This document shows positions 44,763 through 53,696 of a stretch of 64,000 nucleotides of DNA, piece after piece. The first letter of the stretch is position 1. Every line of letters starts with the position of its first letter. The position numbers were made by a program, and so were the translations under genes. Origin of the DNA: Tolypothrix sp. NIES-4075 (GTDB lineage: Bacteria > Cyanobacteriota > Cyanobacteriia > Cyanobacteriales > Nostocaceae); the NCBI RefSeq assembly GCF_002218085.1, contig NZ_BDUC01000010.1, positions 82,038-146,037 on the forward strand. The letters are read 5' to 3'. The notes under the pieces were generated by a model that made no database searches, was not told where the DNA came from, and saw nothing but the letters and a program-made list of their open reading frames with translations.

Positions 44763-45572
44763 CTACTTAGTTTTGCCAAGCATCACGTTTGCAATCAAAG
44801 AGCGCCATAATTTATCAGGAAGAATTGCGTGTGCAAGCAGATAAGCCTCACCATGAGGTGAATAACGCAGCTTTCCGGATCGATCGTTTGCTGCTCGATA
44901 AATTGCTTTGGCAACTCCTTCAGGACTTGGCAGGGAATCATTCATTCTTTCACTAAAGCCCTTGACTTGATTTACCATATCTGTATAAGCCGGATGAGTC
45001 GCCCAATCTGTACCGTGATTAATGAAGTTCGTCTTAATGCCACCTGGCTCAATAATCTTTACCTGAATGTTAAACCGACGCAGCTCATAGCGTAAGGATT
45101 CAGAAAGCCCATCCACAGCCCACTTTGTTGCGTGATAAGAGGATGCAAGAGGGAAAGCTAAACGACCACCAATTGAAGCGACATTGATGATCTTACCTTT
45201 GCCCTGCTGACGCAAAACTGGAAGAACAATTTGGATGGTGGACACAAGTCCAAAAAAATTAGTCTGAAATTGGTGATTTAATTGTTGGGGTGTCACTCCT
45301 TCGAGCGGACCCATGAGCGCGTATCCAGCATTATTAACTAATACATCAATGCTTCCGAAATGCTCTAACGTCTCGCGGATTGCCGATTCAATTGTCTCCG
45401 GAGCAGTGACATCAAGAGATGGGCAGATTAAGCCCTTTTGATTTGTCCAATCCCCAGCCTTTCTGCGCGATCGCATTGTTGCTGCAACATTCCAGCCTTT
45501 CTCAAGGAAATACTTTGCTGTTGCTTCACCAATCCCACTTGAAGCACCTGTGATCAAAACTGTCTTACTCAT
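44763..45572 (-). CDS. short-chain dehydrogenase/reductase
   Basis: 269 aa, classical SDR. The cofactor motif is TGASSGIGEA near the N-terminus, then NNAGYALMG, and the catalytic Ser (NVASIGG) and YHATK (YxxxK). It is probably NADP(H)-dependent, judging by the basic RSRR after the second strand. Substrate unknown. It is transcribed away from the merR gene and is the likely target of the MerR operator at 45609-45640. Confidence 0.92.
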   Translation of the reverse strand: MSKTVLITGASSGIGEATAKYFLEKGWNVAATMRSRRKAGDWTNQKGLICPSLDVTAPETIESAIRETLEHFGSIDVLVNNAGYALMGPLEGVTPQQLNHQFQTNFFGLVSTIQIVLPVLRQQGKGKIINVASIGGRLAFPLASSYHATKWAVDGLSESLRYELRRFNIQVKIIEPGGIKTNFINHGTDWATHPAYTDMVNQVKGFSERMNDSLPSPEGVAKAIYRAANDRSGKLRYSPHGEAYLLAHAILPDKLWRSLIANVMLGKTK

Positions 45573-45608
45573 CGTTCAACTTCCACAATCCAACTATTGC
45601 TATAAAAA

Positions 45609-45640
45609 AGCGTAAACTGTGGAGTATACTCCACAGTCAA
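45609..45640 (-). promoter_or_regulatory. MerR-type operator inside a long-spacer promoter for the SDR gene
   Basis: A perfect 22-bp palindrome (45616-45637, half-site ACTGTGGAGTA) lies between a -35 TTGACT and a -10 TACGCT with a 20-bp spacer on the minus strand. Overlong spacers with the dyad between the boxes are the hallmark of MerR-activated promoters. The dyad resembles the ZntR operator in size and core. Confidence 0.85.
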
Positions 45641-45669
45641 GTGGGATTTAAAAGTTCTAGGTTGCTTTG

Positions 45670-46038
45670 ATGTTGATTAGTGAATTGTCTAGAAAAACAG
45701 GTCTGTCGAAAGACACGATTCGCTTTTACGAAAAAATAGGGTTAATTATTGCAAGCGATCGGCAGGCTGGAACAAGAGTATACAAGGAATATAGTACAGA
45801 GACGATAGAACGTCTTCTGATGATCAATCAAGGCAAAGGACTAGGATTTACCCTCAAGGAAATCAAACCGCTACTAGATGAATCGGCAAGTGGTGCAATA
45901 CTTAAAAGCAAACAGATAGTAATCATTGAGCGCAAAGTTGCAGAAATTGCTGAAAAGATGCAACAACTAAGCGAGATCCAAACTTATCTTGCCAGTAAAC
46001 TGAGCAGACTGAAGCAGGAAGTCTTGCAAGAACCGTGA
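45670..46038 (+). CDS. MerR-family transcriptional regulator
   Basis: 122 aa from the ATG at 45670. The N-terminal winged helix-turn-helix has ISELSRKTGLSKDTIRFYEKIGLI, followed by the wing RVYKEYSTETIERLL. A dimerisation coiled coil covers about 75-118. The cysteines needed for metal sensing are absent, so a small-molecule or other signal is more likely. It is divergent from the SDR gene, with the operator in between. Confidence 0.92.
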   Translation: MLISELSRKTGLSKDTIRFYEKIGLIIASDRQAGTRVYKEYSTETIERLLMINQGKGLGFTLKEIKPLLDESASGAILKSKQIVIIERKVAEIAEKMQQLSEIQTYLASKLSRLKQEVLQEP

Positions 46039-46117
46039 TGTCAAGTTTTTCTCTAACTTTCTTGCAATTTAAAATACATACAAACAGTACTTAAATATCT
46101 TCAACACAAAAAAAACT

Positions 46118-46205
46118 ACTGGGTCTAGTCTCCACTTAAAGTAACGCCCAGCTAACAGAAAAACTATCAGCTAATTGTCACATCAACACGGAAACCAGAC
46201 CCAGT
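46118..46205 (-). terminator. long hairpin at the 3' end of the cpc cluster
   Basis: ACTGGGTCT (46118-46126) pairs with AGACCCAGT (46197-46205). On the minus strand it follows the last cpcG and is followed by AGT and then a TTTTTTTT tract (46106-46115). Confidence 0.65.
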
Positions 46206-46235
46206 ATGAAATTTTAGGTATTTCTATTTTAAATC

Positions 46236-47000
46236 CTAGCGTCTACCACGAGATGGCACGAGGCTCAGATAATCGCCGAGGTCAAAAGTAGAAATCTTTT
46301 GTGCGTAATTACCTGAAGTATCGATAGTTGCTGCCATATCCGCATATTTGCGGGGATCGCCTTCTGCCAAGCGCCGTTCTTTGGACTTGCTGCTGTAGTA
46401 TTTGTCCAGGGTGAAGCGCCAGTCTGTTTGAACGGTGCCTTCTCTTTCTTGGAAGTCTTCGCCGTAGCGAGGAGTTACCAAGTTGTAGGGGCGTCCTTCC
46501 ATGCGCTTGCGTTGGTAAGGTACGGTGTTCTCACCAAATGCGCTGGTGTACTCTTCACTGTCAACTAAGGCATCAACAAAGCCACTCCATCCAAGGGTTG
46601 CTATCTTGATTGACCAAGCAATTTCTTCTTCTTTGTTATAAGAAGAACGACCTAACAACCGCTTGAGAGAGATGTCTACTAAGCGGTAGTTATTGTTAAC
46701 TGAAACAACCAGACGATAGAATGCTTCAGATTTGGCTAAACCACGGATGAAGTCGCGTACAGTTAGGGAGCCATTTTTCAGTTGAGATTCGAGATTTTTT
46801 TGACGGTTAAACCTAAGAATCTCATGTTCGCTGAAAACTTGGCGATAGCCCGCCCAAATGATATTTTCCATGTCAGTATAGCTGCTGACATCTTCTATTC
46901 TGTAGATATATGGTGTTTCTTCATCAAGGTCAGCTTTGCCAAAGCTTTTGACTCGTTGATTTTGACTGCTGGGTTTGTATTGAAGTAATGGCAGTGCCAT
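46236..47000 (-). CDS. cpcG: phycobilisome rod-core linker CpcG (third copy)
   Basis: 254 aa from the ATG at 47000; the 13 upstream codons in frame lack similarity to other CpcG proteins. The start LPLLQYKPSSQNQRV is the CpcG hallmark. The PBS-linker domain (about 35-180) has IRGLAKSEAFYRLV, LKRLLGRSSYNKEEEIAWSI and NTVPYQRKR. It anchors phycocyanin rods to the allophycocyanin core. The length agrees with CpcG4 of Anabaena as I remember it. The C-terminal tail is unlike that of the other two copies. Confidence 0.93.
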   Translation of the reverse strand: MALPLLQYKPSSQNQRVKSFGKADLDEETPYIYRIEDVSSYTDMENIIWAGYRQVFSEHEILRFNRQKNLESQLKNGSLTVRDFIRGLAKSEAFYRLVVSVNNNYRLVDISLKRLLGRSSYNKEEEIAWSIKIATLGWSGFVDALVDSEEYTSAFGENTVPYQRKRMEGRPYNLVTPRYGEDFQEREGTVQTDWRFTLDKYYSSKSKERRLAEGDPRKYADMAATIDTSGNYAQKISTFDLGDYLSLVPSRGRR

Positions 47001-47148
47001 GCTGCAATCTTCCTCGTAATTTATTAATGAATTAAACAAAAAGCAAGAGAAACTGAAAACTGAAAAAGGCTTGATTACTCAAAATCCTCATTCTTTATTT
47101 ATTGTCCCTTATTTAGATTTGCGATTGAATCTAAAATCTCAAATCAAT

Positions 47149-47892
47149 TTACCGCACGGGGAAACTAGCGCTGGGACTAACAGAAACGGGAATACCTTGG
47201 GGCTTGGTATTCTTTGTCATGTCGGGAATTTGGATATTGGCAGTGCTAACTGGTGTATAGTTAACAGTCCTAATCTGAATTCCACTCGCCATATCTAGGA
47301 AATTACTGATATCGCCAGACTTGTAACGCTCAGTTTCTTCCTTATCGCGCCAGTAGTTACCGTAGCGAGGTGTCACTAAGTTAAAGGGTCTGTCTTTGAA
47401 GCGACGCCGTTGATAGGGAACTGTATTCTCGCCAAAGTTGGTTAGATACTCTTCGCTATCTACCAATGCATCGACAAAGCCACCCCAACCGAGGGTTGCT
47501 ATCTTGATTGACCAAGCGATTTCTTCGTCTTTATTATAAGACGTGCGCCCCAAAAGCCGTTTGAGACAAACTTCGACGATGCGGTAGTTAGAGTTTGTCT
47601 CTACTACCAAACGCCGAAACGCCTCAGATTTTGCCAAACCGCGAATGAAGTCGCGCACGGTAATTGCACGGTTCTTCAACTGAGATTCGAGATTTATCTG
47701 GCGGTGAAATTTCAGCGTTTCGTGTTCGCTGAAAATCTGCCGATAAGCAGCCCAAATTAATTCTTGGATTTCGCCATCATAACCACAGTCTTCTGCGCGG
47801 TAAGTTCTGGGGGTGTCTTCGTTACCGACTTCGTAACCAGCTACGCGCTGGTTTTGAGAACTGGGTTTGTATTGTAGTAAAGGGATTGACAT
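47149..47892 (-). CDS. cpcG: phycobilisome rod-core linker CpcG (second copy)
   Basis: 247 aa. It has the same IPLLQYKPSSQNQRV start and linker domain as the neighbouring copies (IRGLAKSEAFRRLV, LKRLLGRTSYNKDEEIAWSI). Its tail after residue 190 is short and ends with a segment KNTKPQGIPVSVSPSA. The length equals the value I recall for CpcG2 of Anabaena. Different CpcG types are thought to give rods of different composition or attachment. It is transcribed with cpcG1, with an STRR block in between. Confidence 0.93.
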   Translation of the reverse strand: MSIPLLQYKPSSQNQRVAGYEVGNEDTPRTYRAEDCGYDGEIQELIWAAYRQIFSEHETLKFHRQINLESQLKNRAITVRDFIRGLAKSEAFRRLVVETNSNYRIVEVCLKRLLGRTSYNKDEEIAWSIKIATLGWGGFVDALVDSEEYLTNFGENTVPYQRRRFKDRPFNLVTPRYGNYWRDKEETERYKSGDISNFLDMASGIQIRTVNYTPVSTANIQIPDMTKNTKPQGIPVSVSPSASFPVR

Positions 47893-47919
47893 TAATATTT
47901 ACCTTCTTGGTGATTGGTG

Positions 47920-48045
47920 AAGAGGTAATTGGTAATTGGTAATTGGTAATTGGTAATTGGGCATAAGGCATTGGTAATTATTTTTATTCCCCACTCCCCA
48001 TTCCCCATTCTCCATTCCCCATTACCAATTCCCCATTACCCATTT
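47920..48045. repeat. STRR heptamers between cpcG genes
   Basis: TAATTGG units are repeated five times (47931-47960), followed by CATTCCC/CATTACC-type complements up to 48042. Confidence 0.85.
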
Positions 48046-48046
48046 C

Positions 48047-48880
48047 CTAGGTTGTTTTGTTTCCTGGGATGTAACGATAAGGCAAAGCAACTTCCGTAGG
48101 TTTGACGGTAGTTTCTGTAACTTGTTTTGACATCTCAGGCAGCTTGACACCGGAGATGTAATTTCTGGCGCGATCGCTTGATCGCTGGTAGTTCATGCCG
48201 CCTGGTGATATACTCGCTGCCATTGACAAGAATGTGTCCGGAATCGCTTCCCGAACTCCGCGTTGTACAGATTCGCCTGTGCGTACCGCTTGATAAAAGG
48301 TACGTCCTTGTAAGTATTGTCCCAATAGGCGATTGCGATAATCTGCATCGTACCGGGGGTTAACTAAGTTGAAGGGTCTATCTTTGAAGCGGCGGCGTTG
48401 GTAGGGTACAATGTCGTTGCCAAAGTTGCTTAGATACTCTTCGGAGTCAAGCAAGGTGTCGATGAAACCGTGCAAGCCTTTGGTGGCAATTATAATTGAC
48501 CATGCAATTTCTTCGTCTTTGCCGTAGCTAGCACGTCCTAAAAACCGCTTTAAGCTGATGTCAACTAGGCGGTAGTTAGAGTTGGTTTCTCCTACTAGTT
48601 CCCAGTAAACTTCAGTTTTACCCAATCCGCGAATGAAATCGCGAACGGTAATCGCTCGATTTCGCAGTTGTGATTCTAAAAAGGGTTGGCGATGTCTTTT
48701 TAAAATTAAGTGTTCGCTGAAGATTTGCCGATATCCTGCCCAAATTATCGCATCAATATCTGCATCTTCAGAGGTTGGTGTTAACCGATAAGGTTGTGGG
48801 GTGTCTTCGCTGGGTACTTCGTATCCTTCAACACGCTGATTTTGCGAGTTGGGAGTATATCCAAGTAATGGGATTGACAT
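48047..48880 (-). CDS. cpcG: phycobilisome rod-core linker CpcG1
   Basis: 277 aa, the first cpcG after cpcF. It starts IPLLGYTPNSQNQRV; the Gly-Tyr variant distinguishes it from the other two (LLQYKP). The linker domain has IRGLGKTEVYWELV, LKRFLGRASYGKDEEIAWSI and DIVPYQRRRFKDRPF. The longest tail of the three (190-277) carries MAASISPGGMNYQRSSD. It is inferred to be the main rod-to-core connector. Confidence 0.93.
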   Translation of the reverse strand: MSIPLLGYTPNSQNQRVEGYEVPSEDTPQPYRLTPTSEDADIDAIIWAGYRQIFSEHLILKRHRQPFLESQLRNRAITVRDFIRGLGKTEVYWELVGETNSNYRLVDISLKRFLGRASYGKDEEIAWSIIIATKGLHGFIDTLLDSEEYLSNFGNDIVPYQRRRFKDRPFNLVNPRYDADYRNRLLGQYLQGRTFYQAVRTGESVQRGVREAIPDTFLSMAASISPGGMNYQRSSDRARNYISGVKLPEMSKQVTETTVKPTEVALPYRYIPGNKTT

Positions 48881-48956
48881 CTTGACTTTTGCCTTTTTTT
48901 ATGATATAAATCCATGACGCGATAAATCGTATCTCTACACGCGATAAATCGCGTCT

Positions 48957-49562
48957 CTACATTGCTAATTGCGCTAGTTGTACGCGGGCACGGATTGCTT
49001 TTTCTGTGTCAGTGAAAAGCATTTCTTTGAATCTAGCCTGAATGGGCGATCGCAAATCAGGAATTTTCGCCAATGCTTGCAACCCGACGACAGCAGCATA
49101 ACGAATTGACCAGTCTGAGTCAGTAGAAATATTGAGTAATGTTTCCAAACATCGAGACAGGGCAGATGCGCGATCTTTATCGTTCAGTTTATGCCAATGT
49201 AAGTTTCCTAGCCCTTTGGCAGCGGCACGGCGGACACTTGGGGCAAAGTCGGTGGCAGCAGCGGTGAGTAATATTTCTATGGCGCGGGGGTCGGCGATCG
49301 CACTCAAAGCCCGAATCGAGTAAGCCCGTGCGCCATAGTTATAATCATCAATTTGAGAGAGCAGCTGTGGTACTGCCACTTCGCCCAATTCCACTAGTCC
49401 GGCAACTGCCGAAGAAGCTGCGCTTGGGTTGTTATAACCAAACACAGCAATTAAGGTAGGAATTGCCACTTCATCTTTCGCTGCTGCCAACTTTTGCACT
49501 GCTGCCACCATCAAGGCAGGTGAATCAGCCGACTCGACGGCGCGAATAAGTTCTTTAGTCAT
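48957..49562 (-). CDS. cpcF: phycocyanobilin lyase subunit CpcF
   Basis: 201 aa, all-helical with HEAT-like (E-Z type) repeats: IPTLIAVFGYNNPSAASSAV and DPRAIEILLTAAATDFAPSVRRAAAKGLG. It forms a heterodimer with CpcE that attaches phycocyanobilin to Cys84 of the CpcA alpha subunit. The small repeat protein size and position after cpcE are standard. It lacks the NHCQGN isomerase motif seen in PecF. Confidence 0.93.
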   Translation of the reverse strand: MTKELIRAVESADSPALMVAAVQKLAAAKDEVAIPTLIAVFGYNNPSAASSAVAGLVELGEVAVPQLLSQIDDYNYGARAYSIRALSAIADPRAIEILLTAAATDFAPSVRRAAAKGLGNLHWHKLNDKDRASALSRCLETLLNISTDSDWSIRYAAVVGLQALAKIPDLRSPIQARFKEMLFTDTEKAIRARVQLAQLAM

Positions 49563-49569
49563 TGGTAAA

Positions 49570-49695
49570 AGTGTTAGTTGTTAGTTGTTAGTTGTTAGTT
49601 GCTAGTTGTTAGTTGTTAGTTGTTAGTTGTTGGTTTTTGACCACTAACACTTAACCAATAACTACTAACACTTAACCACTAACCACGCTCCTACT
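49570..49695. repeat. GTTAGTT heptamer STRR between cpcF and cpcE
   Basis: About nine GTTAGTT-type units run from 49575 to 49638. Complementary AACTACTAACACT-type units at 49643-49680 face them. Confidence 0.88.
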
Positions 49696-49704
49696 AACCA
49701 ATAA

Positions 49705-50529
49705 CTACAACAGCGCATCCATCAGGTTCATTACGCGAATGGTATCCTCTGAAAGGGAAACATCTAATGATGGAAGTTGATGCTCTAACAATCCTTTGAG
49801 GGCGATGAGTTTGAAGCTATTTTCAACTTTTGCCTGAGCGATCGCATCTGCTGCTGCTATATATCCGATTGCACCCAAATCCCCTAATGCTACGCGGCGC
49901 AATTTCAGATCGTCACTGTCTAACACTTTCACTAAGCGATCACCATAACTGGCATCTTGTGTTAGTTGGTACATTGCTCTGGTTGCGGCGCATTGCACTC
50001 GTGGTAGTGGATGCTCTAGGAACGGTTGAATTAGGGGAATAGCCTCTTTTGCCCCAATCGCTCCCAAAGCTTCTAATACGGCTTCGTAGGGCTGAACTAA
50101 GTGCGGGCGTCCGGGTACTTGTACGGCTGCGGCAACACCCCCTTCTAAAAGTTGCATCAGTGCTGGAGCGGCATCTGAGGCACGCAACATTTCCAGAGAC
50201 TGGGCAGATGCTTCGCGCACGTAGAAGTCTGAACATTCCAAGCACTTGATTAACCCATCAACGGCTTGTGTATCGCCTAATTTCCCCAACGCTCTTGCCG
50301 CATTGCGTCGCAGAGGATAGCCTCCGAGTTCTGTTCTGTCGGCTTCATCCTCTAACGCTGCAATTAAAGCATTTACAGCAGAAGAGGAATTAACGCGGAA
50401 TTTGCCCAACCACCAAGCGGCGTAATAGCGAAGACCTGTATCTGGTGATGTCAGATTGGCGATCGCTTGCTCTTCATTTAGTGGTGGTGCGTTTTCTGGT
50501 ATATATTCTTCCGCGTCATTTTCTCTCAT
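49705..50529 (-). CDS. cpcE: phycocyanobilin lyase subunit CpcE
   Basis: 274 aa of HEAT-like repeats. The family signature LRYYAAWWLGKFRV (about 33-46) and the segment ELGGYPLRRNAARALGKLGD are shared with PecE. It acts with CpcF on Cys84 of phycocyanin alpha. It follows cpcD by 11 bp. The MRENDAEEYIPENAPPL start is hydrophilic and variable. Confidence 0.93.
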   Translation of the reverse strand: MRENDAEEYIPENAPPLNEEQAIANLTSPDTGLRYYAAWWLGKFRVNSSSAVNALIAALEDEADRTELGGYPLRRNAARALGKLGDTQAVDGLIKCLECSDFYVREASAQSLEMLRASDAAPALMQLLEGGVAAAVQVPGRPHLVQPYEAVLEALGAIGAKEAIPLIQPFLEHPLPRVQCAATRAMYQLTQDASYGDRLVKVLDSDDLKLRRVALGDLGAIGYIAAADAIAQAKVENSFKLIALKGLLEHQLPSLDVSLSEDTIRVMNLMDALL

Positions 50530-50540
50530 TGCCGTCGTCG

Positions 50541-50816
50541 TTAATTTTGCCCTTGAGATTCGCTATCTGGCTTAAGTGCTGATTCAGCAGTCAACGGCTC
50601 AATTTTGACAATTGTGCCACCCATGCGGGTAATCCGCTGCATTTCTTCGTTCATCCGGTTGTATGGAACTGTGACATACACGCTGCCACTGTTACGGATT
50701 TCATAGTTATTTTTGTCGTTTTCGGAGTTTTGCCGCAAGCCTGTGACTTCGTAACGGAACATCCGGCTACTTGCGCTAGAAATTCCACCAGTTCCAACTG
50801 TGGTTTGACCGAACAT
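50541..50816 (-). CDS. cpcD: phycobilisome rod-capping linker CpcD
   Basis: 91 aa from the ATG at 50816, with AAAGGAG upstream. The 12 upstream codons do not match CpcD. The CpcD domain is complete: SRMFRYEVTGLRQN, then SVYVTVPYNRMNEEMQRITRMGGTIVKI. It caps the distal end of phycocyanin rods and limits rod length. It lies between cpcC and cpcE. Confidence 0.93.
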   Translation of the reverse strand: MFGQTTVGTGGISSASSRMFRYEVTGLRQNSENDKNNYEIRNSGSVYVTVPYNRMNEEMQRITRMGGTIVKIEPLTAESALKPDSESQGQN

Positions 50817-50922
50817 ATGATTAATTTCTCCTTTAGTATTTTGCTGTGGCATTAGGTGCGGGGAGTGGGGAGTAGAAAGTGGTAAATCTTTTATTCCCTA
50901 TTCCCCATTCCCCATTCCCCAA

Positions 50923-51783
50923 TTAAGCTGGTGACACGCTGACGATTTTGCCACCTTGCTTTTGAATTTGCTGCATCTTTTCGGAAAGTCGTTCGTAGGG
51001 TACGACGATCGCGTAGCTGCTGCGACGCACGCGGGGATACCCTGGACTTAGCTGTCCGGTGACTTCGATGCGGTAAACGCGATCGCCTACGCCGACTGCG
51101 TTACCCATATTCTTCTTGGGTGTTACATCCGCAGTTGCCCGGAAATTCCAGTTCTCGTTGCTACCTGATGGTCCGACAATTGAGGAAGCGCTATTGGTTC
51201 CTAATTCCCGTGCTAGACGAGTTTTTGTTCCTTCTACTTGCGAGGTATCGCTGTTAGCATAACCTCGGTATAACCTAAACATCCGGTTAAAGCCTACGGT
51301 TTTTTGCCCTGTTTGGGTAGCAAAGCCGCGATAGTAGGGCACAATGTTGTCGCCGAAGTTTGTTTGATATTCGGTTGAATCGATGTATGAGTCTATTTCC
51401 GCGTCGTATCCTTGGTTTTCGTATATGTCCAAGTGATAAACTACTTCTGACTCATCATAGGGAGCGCGACCCAACAAATGCTTGTAGTTGAGTTCGATTA
51501 CTCTGGTTTGGAAACTGTTGTAGAAAAACTTTTTTTTGTAAAGTTCTGATTTAGCAACGCTGCGGACAAATTCCCGCACTGTTAGGTTGCCATCTCGCAG
51601 TAGTGATTCGGCACTTTTGAGGCGTTCTGATGCCATCAAATAGTCATTTCCTAAGACTTGCCGATACACGGCACGAATCACTCCTTCGATGTCTTCTTTC
51701 GTGGCATAGGGACGCAGTTCAACTCGTACTGCTTCACTAAAAGCTTCTGTTCCTAGCCTGGATGCTGCTGCTGTAATCGCCAT
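50923..51783 (-). CDS. cpcC: phycocyanin rod linker CpcC
   Basis: 286 aa. The PBS-linker domain (about 20-180: VIRAVYRQVLGNDYLM, VREFVRSVAKSELYKKKFF, NYKHLLGRAPYDESEVVYHL) is joined to a C-terminal CpcD-like domain (about 230-284: YRIEVTGQL, YAIVVPYERLSEKMQQI). It joins phycocyanin hexamers in the rod. GGGGGAA precedes the ATG. A hairpin separates it from cpcA, so its level is probably lower than that of cpcBA. Confidence 0.95.
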   Translation of the reverse strand: MAITAAASRLGTEAFSEAVRVELRPYATKEDIEGVIRAVYRQVLGNDYLMASERLKSAESLLRDGNLTVREFVRSVAKSELYKKKFFYNSFQTRVIELNYKHLLGRAPYDESEVVYHLDIYENQGYDAEIDSYIDSTEYQTNFGDNIVPYYRGFATQTGQKTVGFNRMFRLYRGYANSDTSQVEGTKTRLARELGTNSASSIVGPSGSNENWNFRATADVTPKKNMGNAVGVGDRVYRIEVTGQLSPGYPRVRRSSYAIVVPYERLSEKMQQIQKQGGKIVSVSPA

Positions 51784-51849
51784 TTTTATTTCCCCCTTGT
51801 CGAAAGCACTACGTCGTCGGCTGCTACTAGAGAAGTGCGCGTGATAAGT

Positions 51850-51939
51850 ATTTTTTATCTATATTCCAGATAAAACGATGCCCGGAGCGAGATCCAACTG
51901 CTAGGTGATTTCATCCAGCACTTGCATCCCTCTCCGGGC
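51850..51939 (-). terminator. attenuator hairpins between cpcA and cpcC
   Basis: Read on the minus strand, CTCCGGGC/GCCCGGAG arms (51932-51939, 51880-51887) form a long-loop stem right after cpcA. A second stem TTTTATCT/AGATAAAA lies at about 51852-51875. Partial termination would explain cpcBA excess over the linker genes. Confidence 0.7.
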
Positions 51940-51950
51940 CCGATCGCTAT

Positions 51951-52439
51951 CTAGCTTAATGCGTTGATTGCGTAATCGATGTAGGTGTTAGCTTCGTTAC
52001 CTGCTTGACCAGTCAAACCATGATTTGATTTGATGTTCTTCAGAGCTTCTACGTACCAGCTGGGGGACAAGTCGAAGGAGCGGTTGATTTCATCCAAACC
52101 AGCAATTAGGTATTCATCCATTGGACCGGTGCCACCAGCTACCAAACAGTATGTAACCATCCGCAGGTAGTGACCGACGTCACGGGCGCACTTGGACTTA
52201 CCACGAGAATCAGCGGCGAATTGAGGACCGCTCATTTGGGTGGTGTAGGGGAACTTCTGATAAACAGCTTGAGCTGCACCATCAATTAAGCGTTGAGCGT
52301 TGGAGGTCAATCCACGAGCAGCTTCCATGCTGGCAGCAGCGCGTTCAAAACGACCGTTAACTGCTTGCAGTTCGGTGTTGCTCAAAAAACGTCCTTGGGT
52401 ATCAGCTGCTGCGATCGCTTCGGTAATTGGTGTTTTCAT
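51951..52439 (-). CDS. cpcA: C-phycocyanin alpha subunit
   Basis: 162 aa, globin-like phycobiliprotein. The phycocyanobilin-binding Cys84 lies in GKSKCARDVGHYL. The helices and the KFPYTTQM segment are typical. GAAGGAGAT precedes the ATG. It pairs with CpcB as (alpha-beta) monomers that form the trimers and hexamers of the rod. Spacing to cpcB is 73 bp. Confidence 0.97.
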   Translation of the reverse strand: MKTPITEAIAAADTQGRFLSNTELQAVNGRFERAAASMEAARGLTSNAQRLIDGAAQAVYQKFPYTTQMSGPQFAADSRGKSKCARDVGHYLRMVTYCLVAGGTGPMDEYLIAGLDEINRSFDLSPSWYVEALKNIKSNHGLTGQAGNEANTYIDYAINALS

Positions 52440-52512
52440 GGTCTATAATCTCCTTCTTTTTTCGTACCTTTTGCCTATCAACCTAAATCTTTAGGCTTTT
52501 CAAAGTTTTTAA

Positions 52513-53031
52513 TTAAGCAACCGCAGCTGCTGCGCGATCGAAGTAGCTAGCTAATTCCGAGATCAAGCTGCTGCAATCGCCTTTGGTGATACCGTTAGGA
52601 TCGTTAGCAATCTTGATTGCTGCATCCTTCATCTTTTGAACGCCAACTGCCACGGAAGAACCAGGTGTACCCAAAGCTTGGTATGTTTCGCGCAAGCCGT
52701 TCAAGCAGCGGTCATCTAACACGCTTGCATCACCAGCTAACTGAGCGTAGGTGACATAGCGTAAGATGATTTCCATGTCGCGGAGGCAAGCAGCCATGCG
52801 ACGGTTGGTGTAAGCGTTACCACCAGGAGCAATCAAGTTGGGCTGTTCTTCAAACAAAGAACGAGCCGCGTTGGTAACGATTGTGGAAGCATTGCTGGTG
52901 ATGCGGTTGACGGTATCCAAACGGGAGTTACCGTCTTTTACCAACTTGGTGAGTGCATCGAGTTGCTCGGTGCTTAGGAATTCTCCACGAGAATCAGCTT
53001 GAGAAACTACTTTTGCAAATGCGTCTAACAT
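52513..53031 (-). CDS. cpcB: C-phycocyanin beta subunit
   Basis: 172 aa. Bilin sites Cys82 (AACLRDMEIILRYVTYA) and Cys153 (ITKGDCSSL) are present, and Asn72, normally N-methylated, is conserved. The start MLDAFAKVVSQADSRGE is canonical, with TTAGGAG upstream. It is the first gene of the cpc part, after a 665-bp upstream region that must contain its own promoter. Confidence 0.97.
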   Translation of the reverse strand: MLDAFAKVVSQADSRGEFLSTEQLDALTKLVKDGNSRLDTVNRITSNASTIVTNAARSLFEEQPNLIAPGGNAYTNRRMAACLRDMEIILRYVTYAQLAGDASVLDDRCLNGLRETYQALGTPGSSVAVGVQKMKDAAIKIANDPNGITKGDCSSLISELASYFDRAAAAVA

Positions 53032-53589
53032 GGACTGTTTTCTCCTAATTCCGTAAGTTGAGTGCTGTCTTGATTAAAACTGGCAATGTTTTATCAATGC
53101 GGAACTGCTAAACAACAGACTTCAAATAAAACTGTTTCTCAACTCCTCTCACATTCCCCTTTCACTGTCTGAAAGACAAATTATGAGAACCTGGGGTGAT
53201 TTTATGAGAAACCAGCAACCTTTACGAATTGATTGCCTCGTTTAACTTTTGTCTGTTCTTTAACCCCTCCAGCTTATGTTTATACAACGCCATAGATCCA
53301 TTATTTGTTACAAATTGTGAAGAAATAAGTTCCACGGATAAGAAAAGCCTCAAATCCTTTACATACAAGGCTTGCAACTGAGAAGAACGAACAATTTTCG
53401 TAACAAAAATTAATAGTTTGAGGATATTTATGCAAAACATTACTGTTTTAATATTTTTTTAATTTTCTCGCCAAGCCTTACGATACATATATTACAGTCT
53501 CATATAGTCTTTACGGATCAGGGCAGATTTATTACAAAAAGTTAAATTTACCTTTCAAAAGATTGTTGCAAATTTTTTGGATTCTTCAT
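53032..53589. other. cpc upstream region
   Basis: About 560 bp before cpcB, AT-rich, expected to hold the strong cpc promoter and a long leader. A 72-codon minus-strand frame (53222-53440) inside it has no recognisable similarity. I cannot place a promoter with confidence. Confidence 0.5.
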
Positions 53590-53696
53590 CCCAAGGGGGA
53601 TGGGGGAGTGGGGGATGGGGAGACAAGGGAGAAATTCCTGTTTGTCTCCCTGCAAGAATGTCCCCCTGTCCCCCTGCCCCCCTACCCCCCTACCCC
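53590..53696. terminator. G-rich/C-rich tract with hairpin at the 3' end of pecF
   Basis: GGGGGATGGGGGAGTGGGGG-type repeats (53594-53620) and CCCCCTGTCCCCCTGCCCCC-type complements (53661-53700) flank a GGGAGACAA/TTGTCTCCC stem (53618-53626, 53642-53650). On the minus strand the structure lies directly after the pecF stop and may separate the pec and cpc transcripts. Confidence 0.65.

Noticed and set aside
49570..49695. CRISPR-like periodicity
   Set aside because: 7-bp direct repeats without spacers; STRR, not CRISPR.
53222..53440. 72-codon frame in the cpc leader
   Set aside because: No start signal, no similarity, and it lies where the cpc promoter/leader is expected.
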